64,000 nucleotides of DNA from Artocarpus heterophyllus (lineage: Eukaryota; Streptophyta; Magnoliopsida; Rosales; Moraceae): assembly GCA_025403435.1 (NCBI GenBank), contig CM046348.1, forward strand, positions 34,406,052 to 34,470,051. Direction: 5' to 3'. Made by a program: the position numbers and the translations under genes. Below the pieces are notes generated by a model. That model did not search any database. It was given only the letters and a program-made list of their open reading frames with translations, and was not told the DNA's origin. Positions 24,061 through 36,408 of the stretch are shown in pieces. Each line of letters starts with the position of its first letter. The stretch's first letter is position 1.

Positions 24061-24285
24061 ATTGGAGCCATTTCTCGATATTGGTGTTTGTATTTCTTTG
24101 ACGTTTTGCAACACAAAATCGAAAATGTTGGTTAGCTAATACTTTAAAAACCAGAACGTTGGTTAGCTATTGGAGCCATTTGTGGATATTGGTGTTTATA
24201 CTTCTTTGACGTTTTGCAGTAGAAAATCGAAAATGTTGGTTAGCTAATACTTTAAAATTGAAAACGTTGGTTAGCTAATACTTTA
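24061..24285. repeat. Short tandem duplication with GTTGGTTAGCTAATACTTTAA units
   Basis: A block starting ATTGGAGCCATTT at 24061 recurs at 24169 (unit about 108 bp). It includes GATATTGGTGTTT, CTTTGACGTTTTGCA and AAATCGAAAATG. The sub-phrase GTTGGTTAGCTAATACTTTAA appears about three times, plus a partial copy. Confidence 0.75.
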
Positions 24286-25813
24286 AGAAATAAAAGGGAA
24301 AAAAATAAAATTTATAATATGATATTCTTCATTCTGAGTTCCAAGTTCCAACCTAGTCTTACATCTTTTTTAAGATTACGATGAAACAAATATAAAAACA
24401 AAATACAACAATGCATCTCCGAATCCACAAGTGGTAAATAACAATAAAAAATAAGGAAAGTAAATATCCTTTCATTCAAATTTAAGACATATGAACCAAC
24501 ATTCTGTCATTCTTCAAGTCTTACCCTGATATATTTTTTATATAATAAGTAATATAATAAAACTGATGTATTCAAAAACTATATATGAGTTTATATAGGA
24601 CGACCGCATTTTGCTTGAGTTAAGATACCTTAAACCTAAAATCACTAACAATCATTTTTAGTATCGTGTGAATTCTATCAAACTATTATTTGTAATTATT
24701 TAGTAAAGAAACACATAATTAAATGAAAAAGAAAAACACTACCTTTTTTTTTTCTTTTCTATTTATATGAAATAAACATGGTCTTAATATAGCAATTGAA
24801 GGGCATCTCCAACCCATAACATCAAAATGGTATAATTTTTATACTAAAATGGTATAACTATCATGTTAAACAGTAACTTCATCTCCTACCCATTACACAA
24901 TTTTAATACCAAAAAAGGACTATTCTCGATATATTCTACTTCATCTTATTTTTATATATATTTTTTAATTCCCTACTATTTATTTATTTCTCCAATTATG
25001 CTCAAGTTCAATTTTTTACATTTTGATCTACTAATATATATTTTTTATTTAACGAAGTCATATAAACTAATAAGGCAAAAAAATTATATTTAATGACTAA
25101 AATGACCCATTAACTACTAATATATTGATTAGAAAATGAAATTACATTAAAAAATATGAACCAAACATTATAGGTTATAAAATTCAATCAAGTTGTTTGG
25201 TTGTTTATAAATAAAGAAACTTAAAAAAAGCTAAATGACGTGGATAAACAGTAACACTCTAGATTTGATGTGCTCTTGTTCAATTCCAATTTTCACACTA
25301 TTTTTGGGGAAGATTTGGTGTCGAGAAAATCCAATAACAAAGTGGCAAAATCTCCCCAAATAGCACTGATTAGTGATGGTCTTAGTATTAGTACACGGAT
25401 GCCAAAAGTTTTTATCTTTTATTTTTTTACGATAAATACTAATCCACACATTGAAAATATGACATAAAATATTAAAATTGTCTTTTCATAGTAAAATGGA
25501 CAAGAACGCATGACTGACAAAATTTAATAAATCTAATAGCTTAAAATAAAGCTCCGTCGATAGTATATATATATTTTTCATAATAAAATGCTCAAATACA
25601 AATGCGTTCCATCAGACATCATCGCTAATGGCATATGTCATGCTCTTTCTTTGTTTCTCTTTCTTTCTTCTGTTTTTTTCCCCGTTCTTAAAAGACGCAA
25701 ATAGGAATACGTTATTCAGTCAATAATTGTTGAGCATTATTTTCCTTTTTAAAACTACTTTCTAATTTTTCTTTCTTTTTGCCAAAAGTATTGTATATAT
25801 TAGATAATTGAGT

Positions 25814-25857
<44 letters not shown>

Positions 25858-26123
25858 TAGTATTAGGGTACCCACTTTAATTCGAGCTTTTTATACTTTA
25901 AGTTGTTATTTTTCTCTGGTGAATTCAATTTCTTATTATTAAGAAGTGTGATACTCTTTTTAAAAAACTACCAATAAAAAGAAACTACTTAATAGTTGAT
26001 GTACAAGTTAAGGTTACAGTTGACGTTTCTAACATTATTTTAGTTAAAATCTAACCAAAACAAATATCAAGTGGCTTAAAAGAGAAGTCTATCAGTAGGG
26101 TATTTTTCTATCCCTACCTTAGA
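24286..26123. other. AT-rich spacer, no gene; AT microsatellite
   Basis: No coding or RNA gene was recognised. An AT dinucleotide run lies at about 25817-25852, and a shorter AT run near 25565. The open frames here are AT-driven and carry no motif. The stretch ends at the ATTCT that forms the left target-site duplication of the next element. Confidence 0.6.
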
Positions 26124-26128
26124 ATTCT

Positions 26129-28356
26129 TATAACGCCTCGAAATTTATTTAATGTTATTATAATGTAAAATGATGAATTAGTGTGTCATAATTAACGTTT
26201 CAACATTAATTTGATTATTTAGTTGAATTTTAAATTTTAGGTTGTTTTGTTAATTTGATAAATTTAAATGATTTCTTATTGTTTTAAAATAATGCTTTGA
26301 GTTTTAAAGCACAATAAATTGTAAAATGTTAAAAATATTCTGTTTTACAAAACCGTGGGTGGCATTGGTTTTCGCACAGTAAAACCGCCCACCGTTTTTC
26401 TATATTTATTCTCTCTCCTCTCCCTCTCTCTCTTCACTCTCAGCTCTCACTCTCTCTCTCCTCTCTCTCTTGCCCGTGAGCCCCCTCTCTTCCTCACTCT
26501 CGATTTCTCTTGTTCTTTCTCAATTCTCTCTAAAATTTTTGAATCAAAATTCGAATCCAAGCTTCGGGTTAGCAAGGAGGAAGCTTGGGAACATGATTTG
26601 GCAACCGAGAACACGGATTGAAGCTTCGATTCGAGGTTAGTTTTGAAATTTCTAAACTTTTTGCAAATTTTTCAATTTTGTGCATTTTTGAGATTTAAGT
26701 TTGTTTGAGCTTAGAAAACCTTTGATTTGAGTTAAATGAACTTAGAACAACTAGAATCTAAGTTTAGATTGAAGAAAAATGGATTAAATTCAAGATTTTT
26801 TATTTTTTTTCTCATTTTTCCCCATTTTGGGATTTTTGAGATTTTTGTGTTTAAATCTTGTTTAAATGAGTTCAAAAGTGTTCTAGTATGTTTTTCTATC
26901 ATCTATGATTGTTTTCCATGCCTGAGATTTGAGAAAAACAGGTTAAAATCAAGATTTGGATTTTGGGAGATTGAAAACCTATGGCTGGAATTTATGGGTT
27001 TTCCCAGTTCGGGAGGCCAAACTACGTGTTTGGCAGGCTGAACTACATGTTTGGCAGGCCGAATTCAAAGGATTGGCAGGCCAGAGTTCATCTGTCTGGC
27101 AGGCCGAACCTGCGAATGTCCGGCCGACCATACCTGGTTTCCGGCAAGCTGAACTACACAGTTTGGCCAGCTGAAGCAGGGAGTCTGGCAAGCCAGCCGG
27201 GCATGGGAAATTTTGTGATTTTTCACCCGTTTTCACTATTTTGAACCCCAATTTAAATTCCAACCTTGTAGAATGATTTTATAGATACAAATGGCATACT
27301 AGGACATCATGAAATGGTTTAGTACCATAGAATGTCTCGAACTAGATATTGATCGACTTAGTGTGCATCTATGATCGTTCGTGGTTCCGCGGAGCTAACG
27401 TATAGCGGACCGGGATACGATGTAGGGCACCTGCACAAGTATCGAGGTAGGACTTCTACCCCATCCTTTGGTAGCCTAGTTTCAAATAATTTGGCTTTGA
27501 AAATGGTTTCCATAAAAATGTTTTCAACGGTTCTTTGAAAATGAATTTATCGGTTATATTTTAATATACCGTGAATTGAAATAAACTTCATAATGAATGT
27601 AAATGACAATACTCGATAAATGGGTTTTGAATGATGATGAAAATAAACACTTAGGCATGATACCATATCACAGATCGGGTCGTGTAGCGATCGACCTTGG
27701 GGGCAGGTCCCGAAACCCAGTGGGCCACTACGGTGGTGATATTCTTATGGTTTACCTAGGAAAATGAAAATGATGTGTCTGGTTGACCTAATAAACTGTT
27801 TTGGGTAAGCACGATTTTACTTGAATTTATTTGTTTATTTAATGTTTCTTTTGTATAATTCCCTGAATAATGAGATTTTTTTTAAATTAAATAATTTGAT
27901 AAAATACTGTCCTACTGAGCCTTCGCTCATATTTTTCTTTGTTTTTCTTAAATTTCCCCCTCTAGGTGGAATTCCTCTTAGGTTCAGATAGGATTCTACG
28001 GACAGAACTCAGGAGCAGTAGGAGAACTAGTAGACTATTTGTATTAATTAATCAAGGCATGTAATGTTTTTAACTTTATTCGTATATAGACTGTGGTTGT
28101 CTTATTGTATAGTCAGTACTATGTGTGTGCACAAGTTGTGGGTCGATGGGACCCATACTCGCGGTTCTTAATCATTTAATTATCCGCTTAATGATTCAGT
28201 TGCCTAATATGTATGAATTCTTCTATAAAATGTTGTCTTGAAACTTTTATATTTTATTGTTTAATTGAACCCCTAAAACTCTTGATTTTAATTAAATTTT
28301 CCTTTAATTAATTTAAATAATCCGCCACGTCACCTCTCGTACTCTGAGGCATGACA
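26129..28356 (+). repeat. T LTR 1
   Basis: A 2.23-kb LTR starting TATAACGCC (TG changed to TA; LTR 2 has TGTAACGCC) and ending GGCATGACA. It contains a CT-rich tract near 26400-26480, and at about 27005-27205 a cluster of GGCAGGCCGAA-like units, all shared with LTRs 2 and 3. The frames inside are shared among the LTRs and are not treated as genes. Confidence 0.9.
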
Positions 28357-28359
28357 AAA

Positions 28360-28371
28360 TGGTATCAGAGC
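28360..28371 (+). other. Primer-binding site of T, unit 1 (tRNA-iMet type)
   Basis: TGGTATCAGAGC begins 4 nt after the LTR end GGCATGACA. The same site follows LTR 2 at 35262-35273. Confidence 0.9.
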
Positions 28372-28462
28372 TTAAGTTTATGAACCTTGGGAATTGTGCA
28401 CACATAGGTATGACAATGAAATACCTCTGACAGTCTAAAATTTTGTTTTCAGAAGTGAGAGA

Positions 28463-29573
28463 ATGGCACCTAGACGTCGTTCGACAGTTGACGTTGAGTT
28501 CAGAAACGATGAGGGCATGATGAGGTCTATGTTTGCGGCTTTCCGACAGATGGCAGCCAGGGCTAGACTGGAGGATTCTGATGTTGGTCGTCGGCATATG
28601 TATTTTAAGAAATTTTGACGTGCGTCTATTCTGACTTTTGATAGTTATGGGGATCTGTAGTTGGCAGAATATTGGTTAGACTCGATCGTGAAGCATTTGG
28701 ATACCCTTGGTGTGCCTAAGGAGTACCGTGTGAAGTTCGCTGCATATAAGCTCGAGGGTGGTGCTAATACTTGGTGGAAACAGGCTAAGCATTTGGAATG
28801 CGGTGGCGATATCAGTTGGGACAGATTCAAGGAGCTGTCTATGATTGATATTTTTCACAGGGGTATAGAGATCAGAAGGCAGTTGAGTTCTACATGTTGC
28901 AGCATGGTGATTTGTCAGTCCAGGAATATAAGGCAAGATTTAATGAGTTGGCCAAGTTTGCTCCATCGGCGGTGGCATCAGAGCGTGAGAGGTGCATTAA
29001 GTTTCAGTAAGGGATTATGGCTCCTATTCGGCGACAGTTGGTTGCTTTGCGACTTAAGAGTTTTGGAGAGCTTGTGTCGTCAGCTATATCCGTGGAGAGT
29101 GATTATGCGTAGTATTATGAGAATCGAGCAAAGGGAAGAGCACCAGTAGCCGTCCAACTCAAGGAAAGAGCAAGCAGGGTGGCGCAAACAGTGGTAGCAG
29201 CAGTTCGTCTAGCAGCGGGTGCAGCAATCCCTACAACTTCCATTGTCATTTTTGTTAGCAGCCAGGACACATCAAGAGGAATTGCCTGATCAGGAGTGCC
29301 CGTCTTGGATCTCAGACCGGGGAGGATGCTAGTCGTCAGTCTCAACCTCAGACCCTACCTCAGCTGCAACAGTATCCGCAGTTACAGTACCCTTAGTTTT
29401 CTCCTCAGCAATTTTCATATCCGGCACGAGGGCAGCAGCCGCAGCATTTTCTGCGAAGCGTCCCTCAATATCGAGCGCCGAGTGCAGCTAGTGCGCAGTC
29501 GTCTCCGTCTCAACAGCATCTGTAGAATAATCCTAGACCTAGCAATGTTGGTAGAGGAAAAGGAAAGGCACCA
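28463..29573 (+). pseudogene. T unit 1 gag
   Basis: Starts MAPRRR at 28463. Recognisable gag parts are the block with YRVKFAAYKLEGGANTWW near 28720-28780 and the degenerate CCHC knuckle near 29240-29285 (C-x-F-C, a TAG codon, QPGHIKRNC). Stops occur at 28616 and 28658, and again in the knuckle, and frame changes occur around 28840. The TAG at 28658 is shared with unit 2, so it predates the duplication. Gag would have packaged the element RNA. Confidence 0.78.
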
Positions 29574-32500
29574 GTGCAGGTTCATGCAATGGCATCTGGA
29601 GGTTCAGATTCTCATATTGGTAACGCGGTTGTCGATGGTACGATCTTAGTTTCTCAGTCCTTAGCTCACGTTTTATTTGATACAGGTGCCTCTCATTCCC
29701 TCATTTCGAGTTCCTTTGTACATGCCTTGGGATTAGATATAAAAGAGTTTAATGAACCCCTAGTCATAACTTCTCCCTTGGGGCGGGTGTGTGTAAATTT
29801 TATGTGTAAATCTTGTAAAATAAAGATTGGGGATGAGATTTTGAAAAGTGATTTGATTATACTCCCCATGTGCTCATATGATGTAATTCTAGGGATGGAC
29901 TGGTTGTCTAGGTATAATGCAGATGTAGACTACCAATTTAGAAAAGTGACCCTAGTGTCCGATAGGAGAACAATGATCACTTACCAGGGTGGTGGTGATT
30001 GGTTAATGAGTGAGTGTCTTATGAAGTTGTGTCTAGGACGGCAAAGGAATCTGGGTTGTTGTGCTTTTCTTGCGAACCTAGAGTGCGAGCCCTATGCTTT
30101 AAGAGGAAGTGTAGAGATTCCGGTGGTTGATGAGTTTGAGGAAGTCTTCCCCGATGAGTTGCCAGGATTACCACCGCATTGAAAAATCGAGTTTGGTATT
30201 GAGTTGTTTCTGAGGACAGCACCGATTTCTATAGCACCTTATCGGATTGCATCGGCAGAAATGAAAGAATTGAGGAAGGAACTCCAAAAGCTCGCTGATA
30301 AAGGGTATATTTGGAATAGCACATCTCCGTGGAGAGCACCAGCTTTGTTTACTAAGAAACATGATGGAACTTTCAGGTTGTGTGTAGATTATCGACGGCT
30401 GAATCGTGTTACAGTGAAGAATAAGTATCCCTTGCCTAAGATCGACGAGTTGTTTGATCAGTTGGGAGGTTCACGGTACTTCTCAAAGATTGATTTGCGT
30501 TCAGGGTACCATCAGCTCAGGATTAAGGAAGAGGATATTCCCAAGATAGCTTTTAGGACTCGGTATGGCCACTTTGAGTTTCTAGTTATGTCGTTTAGGT
30601 TGACGAATGCTCCGACAGCTTTTATGGATTTGATGACCAGGATATTTAGGCCATTTTTAGATCAGTTTGTGATCGTGTTCATCGATGACATTCTTGTGTA
30701 TTCTAAGACTTGGGAGGAGCATGAGCAGCATCTTTGGATCGTGCTTCAGATTTTGCGAGAGCACCAGTTGTATGCTAAGAGGGAAAAGTGCGAGTTTTGA
30801 TTGATTGAGGTCAAATTTCTGGGTCATGTCATCTCGAAGCATAGTATTTCTGTGGATCCGTCCAAGATTGAAGCCATAGTGGAGTGGAAACAACCGAGGA
30901 ATATAGCAAAAATTTGCAGCTTCTTAGGTCTTGCTGGTTATTACAGAAAATTTGTAAAGGATTTTTCGAAGATTGCAGCTCCGTTGACGAGATTGATCAA
31001 GAAAAATGTCAGGTTTGAGTGGGGTGAAGAATGTGAGCTTGCTTTTTAGGAATTGAAGAATCGGTTGACTTCAGCTCCAGTGTTGGTTATTCCTAGCAGT
31101 GACGAGCCGTATGAGGTTTACGCAGATGCTTCAGGACGCAAGCTTGGGTACGTGTTGATGCAGCAAGGACGTGTAGTTACGTACGGATCGAGACAGCTAC
31201 GATCTCACGAGCGAAATTATCCTACTCATGACTTAGAGCTCGCGGCGGTGATTCACGCGCTAAAGATTTAGAGGTGTTAGTTGTATGGAGCGTCGTTTCA
31301 GGTCTTTTCCGATCATAAGAGTTTGAGGTATCTGTTCACTCAGAGGGATCTTAATTTGAGGCAGTGTAGGTGGATAGAGTATGTGGAGGATTATGATTTT
31401 GCATTACAGTATCATCCCGGGAAAGCTAATGCGGTCGTAGACGCCCTTAGTAGGAAGTCTTTAGGGATTCTCGCTTGTTTAGCTTTTGAGGACTGGAGCA
31501 GGGATGCGACAGTGAGCGAGTATGGGCTATAGTATCATGAAAACTATGATCGAGTTTCGGTGTATCATGTGGAGGCGACCCCAGCTCTTATTCAGCTGGT
31601 GAAGCAGAATCAGTGGCAGGATCAACATTTGTAGGGGATTTGGTCACGGATTCAGAACGGGCAGTAGTTTGAAGAATGAAGCGTGCATGCAGATGGATCG
31701 TTGTATTTTCAGGAGCGTCTTGCAGTTCCAGGAATTGCCAAGGTGACGAAAGCTATTTTGGATGAAGCTCATAGATCTCAGTTCGCTATTCATCCGGGGA
31801 GCACAAAGATGTATCATGATTTGAAGAGGAAGTATTGGTGGAGAGGCATGAAGAAAGATGTTCGAGAGTACATAGCCAAGTGTACGACGTGTCTTCAGGT
31901 GAAAGCCGAGCATCAGAAGCCTGCAGGTCAGCTTCAGCCGCTTCCTATTCCAGGGTGAAAATGGGAGCATATGATGATGGATTTTCTCATAAGTTTGTCG
32001 AGGACAGAGCAGCGGCATGATGCAGTTTGGGTCGTCGTCGACAGGTTGACGAAATCGGTGCATTTTATTCCATTCAGGTCGACATGTTCAAGGAAGATTC
32101 TCGGGGATTTGTATCTGCAGAACATTGTGAGGTTGCATGGAGTTCCTTTGTCCATCACTTCTGATCGAGACACCAGGTTTAATGCTAAGTACTGGAGTAG
32201 TTTTCAGGAGGCTTTAGGCATAGATTTGAACTTTAGTACTGCGTTTCATCCTCAGACTGATGGGCAGTCTGAGCGGGTTATTCAGATTCTCGAGGAAAAG
32301 TTGCGTGCCTGTGCGTTAGACTTCGGCGGGAATTGGAAGAAATATTTGCATATGGCGGAGTTCGCGTACAACAATAGCTATCAGGAGAGTATTGGTATGG
32401 CATCGTTTGAGGCATTGTATGGATGACCGTGTCGGTCCCTGGTGTGTTGGGCAGAGCCAGAAGATAGGGTTATTCTTGGGTCGGATGAGATCCGTGATAG

Positions 32501-33019
32501 CAACGAGAAAGTCGCTGTGATTCGAGATCGATTAAGGGCAGCTTAAAGTTGACATAAGAGTTACGCGGATAGGAGACGTAGACCCTTAAAGTTCGCAGTT
32601 GGAGATGTTGTTCTCTTAAAGGTATCGCCTCGTAAGGGAACTATGTGGTTCAGAGTGAGTGGAAAGCTTACGCCGAGATATATTGGGCCGTTTGAGATCA
32701 CTCAGCGTGTTAGTGTGGTTGCTTATCGGCTTGATCTTTCGCCCAGACTTTCTCATGTTCACGATATGTTTCACTGTCGATGTTGAGGAAGTATCCGCCT
32801 GAGCAGGGTAAGGTAGTTTCATTTCATGATGTGCAGGTTCGAGAGGATACGACGTACGAGGAGGTGCCGATTCAGATCATCGATCAGAAGGTGATTAGTT
32901 TACGTCGTCGTGAGACATCGTTGGTAAAGGTTGTGTGGCAACATCACAGGGTTGATGAAGCCACCTGGGAACTAGAGTCGAGTATGCGGGAATGGTATCC
33001 GCATTTGTTTTGTTTCTGA
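29574..33019 (+). pseudogene. T unit 1 pol (PR-RT-RH-INT-chromodomain)
   Basis: Mostly one frame, cut by nonsense codons. Protease: VLFDTGASHSLIS near 29680. [32 protein letters not shown], and catalytic FIDDILVYS near 30680. RNase H: YADASG near 31110-31130 and SDHKSLRYL near 31310. Integrase: HPGS...KCTTC zinc finger (31790-31895), then MMDFL and TSDRDTRF. C-terminal chromodomain: VWQHHRVDEATWELE near 32930-32980, ending at the TGA of 33017-33019. Nonsense codons at about 30181, 30798, 31047, 31269, 31530, 31632, 31956 and 32424 mostly look like C-to-T or G-to-A changes, the signature of methylated-cytosine decay. Several are shared with unit 2. Confidence 0.88.
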
Positions 33020-33054
33020 AATGAGTTGTAAATTTCGAGCGTGAAATTTCTTTT

Positions 33055-33067
33055 AGGGGTGGAGAGT
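33055..33067 (+). other. Polypurine tract of T
   Basis: AGGGGTGGAGAG directly precedes the TGTAACGCC start of LTR 2, after GAAATTTCTTTT. It corresponds to the tract found beside the 3' LTR of element A. Confidence 0.8.
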
Positions 33068-35258
33068 TGTAACGCCCCTAAATTTATTTAATGTTATTGT
33101 AATGTAAAATGATGAATTAGTGTGCCATAATTAATGTTTCAACATTAATTTGATTATTTAGTTGAATTTTGAATTTTAGGTTGTTTTGTTAATTTGATAA
33201 ATTCAAATGATTTCTTATTGTTTTAAAATGATGTTTTGAGTTTTAAAGCACAACAAATTGTAAAATGTTAAAAATATTTTGTTTTACAAAACCATGGGTG
33301 GCATTGGTTTTCGCACAGTAAAACCGCCCACCGTTTTTCTCTATTTATTCTCTCTCCTCTCCCTCTCTCTCTTCACTCTCAGCTCTCACTCTCTCTCTCC
33401 TTTCTCTCTTGCCCGTGAGCCCCCTCTCTTCCTCACTCTCGGTTTCTCTTGTTCTTTCTCAAATTTTTGAATCAAAATTCAAATCCAAGCTTCGGGTTAG
33501 CAAGGAGGAAGCTCAGGAACGTGATTTGACAACCGAGAACGCGGATTGAAGCTTCGATTCGAGGTTAGTTTTGAAATTTCTAAACTTTTTTCAAAATTTT
33601 CAATTTTGTGCATTTTTGAGATTTAAATTCGTTTGAGCTTAGAAAACCTTTGATTTGAGTTAAATGAACTTAGAACAACTAGAATCTAAGCTTAGATTGA
33701 AGAAAAAATGGATTAGATTCAAGATTTTTTATTTTTTTCTCATTTTTCCCCATTTTGGGATTTTTGTGTTTAAATCTTGTTTAAATGAGTTCAAAAGTGT
33801 TCTAGCATGTTTTTCTATCATCTATGATTGTTTTCCATGCTTGAGATTTGAGAAAAACAGGTTAAAATCAAGATTTGGATTTTGGGAGATTGAAAACCAG
33901 TGGCTGGAATTTATGGGTTTTCCCAGTTCGGTAGGCCAAACTACGTGTTCGGTAGGCCGAATTCAAAGGATCGGCAGGCCAGAGTTCATCTGTCTGGTAG
34001 GCCGAACCTGCGAATGTCCGGCCGACCAGACCTGGTTTCCGACAAGCCGAACTACACAGTTTGGCCTGCCAAAGAAGGGAGTCTGGCAGGCCAGCCGGGC
34101 ATGGGAAATTTTGTGATTTTTCACCCGTTTTCACTGTTTTGAACCCCCATTTAAATTCCAACCTTGTAGAATGATTTTATAGATACAAATGATACACTAG
34201 GACATCATGAAATGGTTTAGTAACATAGAATGTCTCAAACTAGATATTGATCGACTTAGTGTGTATCTAGGATCGTTCGTGGTTCCGTGGAGCTAACGTA
34301 TAGTAGACTGGGAGTACGATGTAGGGCACCGACACAAGTATCGAGGTAGGACTTCTACCCCATCCTTTGGTAGCCTAGTTTCAAATAATTTGGCTTTGAA
34401 AATGGTTTCCATAAAAATGTTTTCAACGGTTGTTTGAAAATGAATTTATCGGTTATATTTTAATATACCGTGAATTGAAATAAACTTCATAATGAATGTA
34501 AATGACAATACTCGATAAATGGATTTTGAATGATGATGAAAATAAACACATAGGCATGATACCATATCAGAGATCGGGTCGTGCAACGATCGACCTTGGG
34601 GGTAGGTCCCGAAACCCAGCTGGGCCACTACAGTGGTGATATTCTTATGGTTTGTCTAGGAAAATGAAAATGATGTGTCTGGTTGACCTAATAAACTGTT
34701 TTGGGTAAGCACTGTTTTACGTGAATTCATTTGTTTATTTAATGTTTCTTTTGTATAATTCCCTGAATAATGAGATTTTTCTTTAAATTAAATAATTTGA
34801 TAAAATATTGTCCTACTGTGCCTTTCGCTCATATTTTTCTTTGTTTTTCTTAAATTTCCCCCTCTAGGTGGAATTCCTCTTAGGTTCAGAGAGGACTCTA
34901 CGGACAGAACTCAGGAGCAGTAGGAGAACTAGTAGACTATTTGTATTAATTAATCAAGGCATGTAATGTTTTTAACTTTATTCGTATATAGACTGTGGTT
35001 GTCTTATTGTATTGTCAGTACTATGTATGTGCACAAGTTGTGGGTCGATGGGACCCATACTCGCGGTTCTTAATCATTTAATTATCCGCTTAATGATTCA
35101 ATTGCCTAATATGTATGAATTCTTTTATAAAATGTTGTTTTGAAACTTTCATATTTTATTGTTTAATTGAACCCCTAAAACTCTTGATTTTAATTAAATT
35201 CTCCTTTAATTAATTTAAATAATCCACCACGTCACCTCTCGTACTCCGAGGCATGACA
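33068..35258 (+). repeat. T LTR 2 (shared middle LTR)
   Basis: A 2.19-kb LTR, TGTAACGCC...GGCATGACA, with intact TG and CA ends. It is the 3' LTR of unit 1 and the 5' LTR of unit 2, followed at 35262 by another tRNA-iMet PBS. The GGCAGGCCGAA-type cluster is at about 33925-34105. Confidence 0.92.
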
Positions 35259-35261
35259 AAA

Positions 35262-35273
35262 TGGTATCAGAGC
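35262..35273 (+). other. Primer-binding site of T, unit 2 (tRNA-iMet type)
   Basis: TGGTATCAGAGC lies 4 nt after the middle LTR, exactly as at 28360. A second PBS directly after a shared LTR proves the tandem LTR-internal-LTR-internal arrangement. Confidence 0.9.
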
Positions 35274-35364
35274 TTAAGGTTGTGAACCTTGGGAATTGTG
35301 CACATATAGGTATGACAATGAAATTCCTCTGACAGTCTAAAATTTTGTTTTGAGAAGTGAGAGA

Positions 35365-36408
35365 ATGGCACCTAGACGTCGTTCGACAGCTGACGCCGAG
35401 TTCGGAAACGATGAGGGCATGATGAGGTCTATGTTTGCGGCTTTTCGGCAAATGGCAGCCAGGGCTAGACTGGAGGATTCTCATGTTGGTCGTCGGCATA
35501 TGTATTTTAAGGAATTTCGATGTGCGTCTATTCTGACTTTTGATGGTTATGGGGATCCGTAGTTGGCAGAATATTGGTTAGACTCGATCGTGAAGCATTT
35601 GGATACCCTTGGTGTGCCTGAGGAGTACCGTGTGAAGTTCGCTGCATATAAGCTCGAGGGTGGTGCTAATACTTGGTGGAAAAAAGCTAAGCGTTTGGAA
35701 TGCAGTGGCGATATCAGTTGAGACAGATTCAAGGAGCTGTTCTATGATCGATATTTTTCGCAGGGGTATAGAGATCATAAGGCAGTTGAGTTCTACATGT
35801 TGCAGTAGGGTGATTTGTCAGTCCGAGAATATGAGACAAGATTTAATGAGTTGGCCAAGTTTGCTCCATCGGCGGTGGCATCAGAGCGTGAGAGGTGCAT
35901 TAAGTTTCAGCAAAGGCTTAAGGCTCCTATTTGGCGACAGTTGGTTGCTTTGCGACTTAAGAGTTTTGGAGAGCTTGTGTCGTCAGCTATATCCGTGGAG
36001 AGTGATTATGCGCAGTATTGTGAGAATCAAGCAAAGGCTTCAGGAGGATCGCAGAGGAGCGGTAAGAAGAGCACCAGTAGCCGTCCAACTCAAGGAAAGA
36101 GCAAGCAGGGTGGCGCGAATAGTGGTAGTAGCAGTTCGTCTGGCAGAGGGTGCAGCAATCCCTACAGCTTCCATTGTCATTTTTGTTAGCAGCCAAGACA
36201 CATCAAGAGGAATTGCCCGATCGGGAGTGCCCGTCTTGGATCTCATACCGGGGAGGATGCTAGTCGTCAGTCTCAACCTCAGACCCTACCTCAGCTACAA
36301 CAGTATCCGCAGTTACAGTACCCTTAGTTTTCTCCTCTGCAGCTTTTATATCCGGCACGAGGGCAGCAGCCGCAGCATTTTCAGCGAAGCGTCCCTCAGT
36401 ATCGAGCG
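35365..36408 (+). pseudogene. T unit 2 gag
   Basis: Starts MAPRRR at 35365 and parallels unit 1. It keeps a longer open stretch (35815-36189) reading through LKSFGELVSSAISVE and the basic-Ser/Gly region to the knuckle CHFC. It shares with unit 1 the TAG at 35560-35562 and the TAG inside the knuckle near 36187. It has its own stop near 35719 and a one-base change near 35740. Confidence 0.78.

Noticed and set aside
25817..25852. AT run as part of a CRISPR-like or tandem array
   Set aside because: It is a simple dinucleotide microsatellite. No spaced direct repeats of CRISPR type exist in the window.
28360..28380. tRNA-Met-like sequence TGGTATCAGAGC
   Set aside because: It is only the short complement of the tRNA 3' end, placed next to an LTR. 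It is a primer-binding site and not a tRNA gene.
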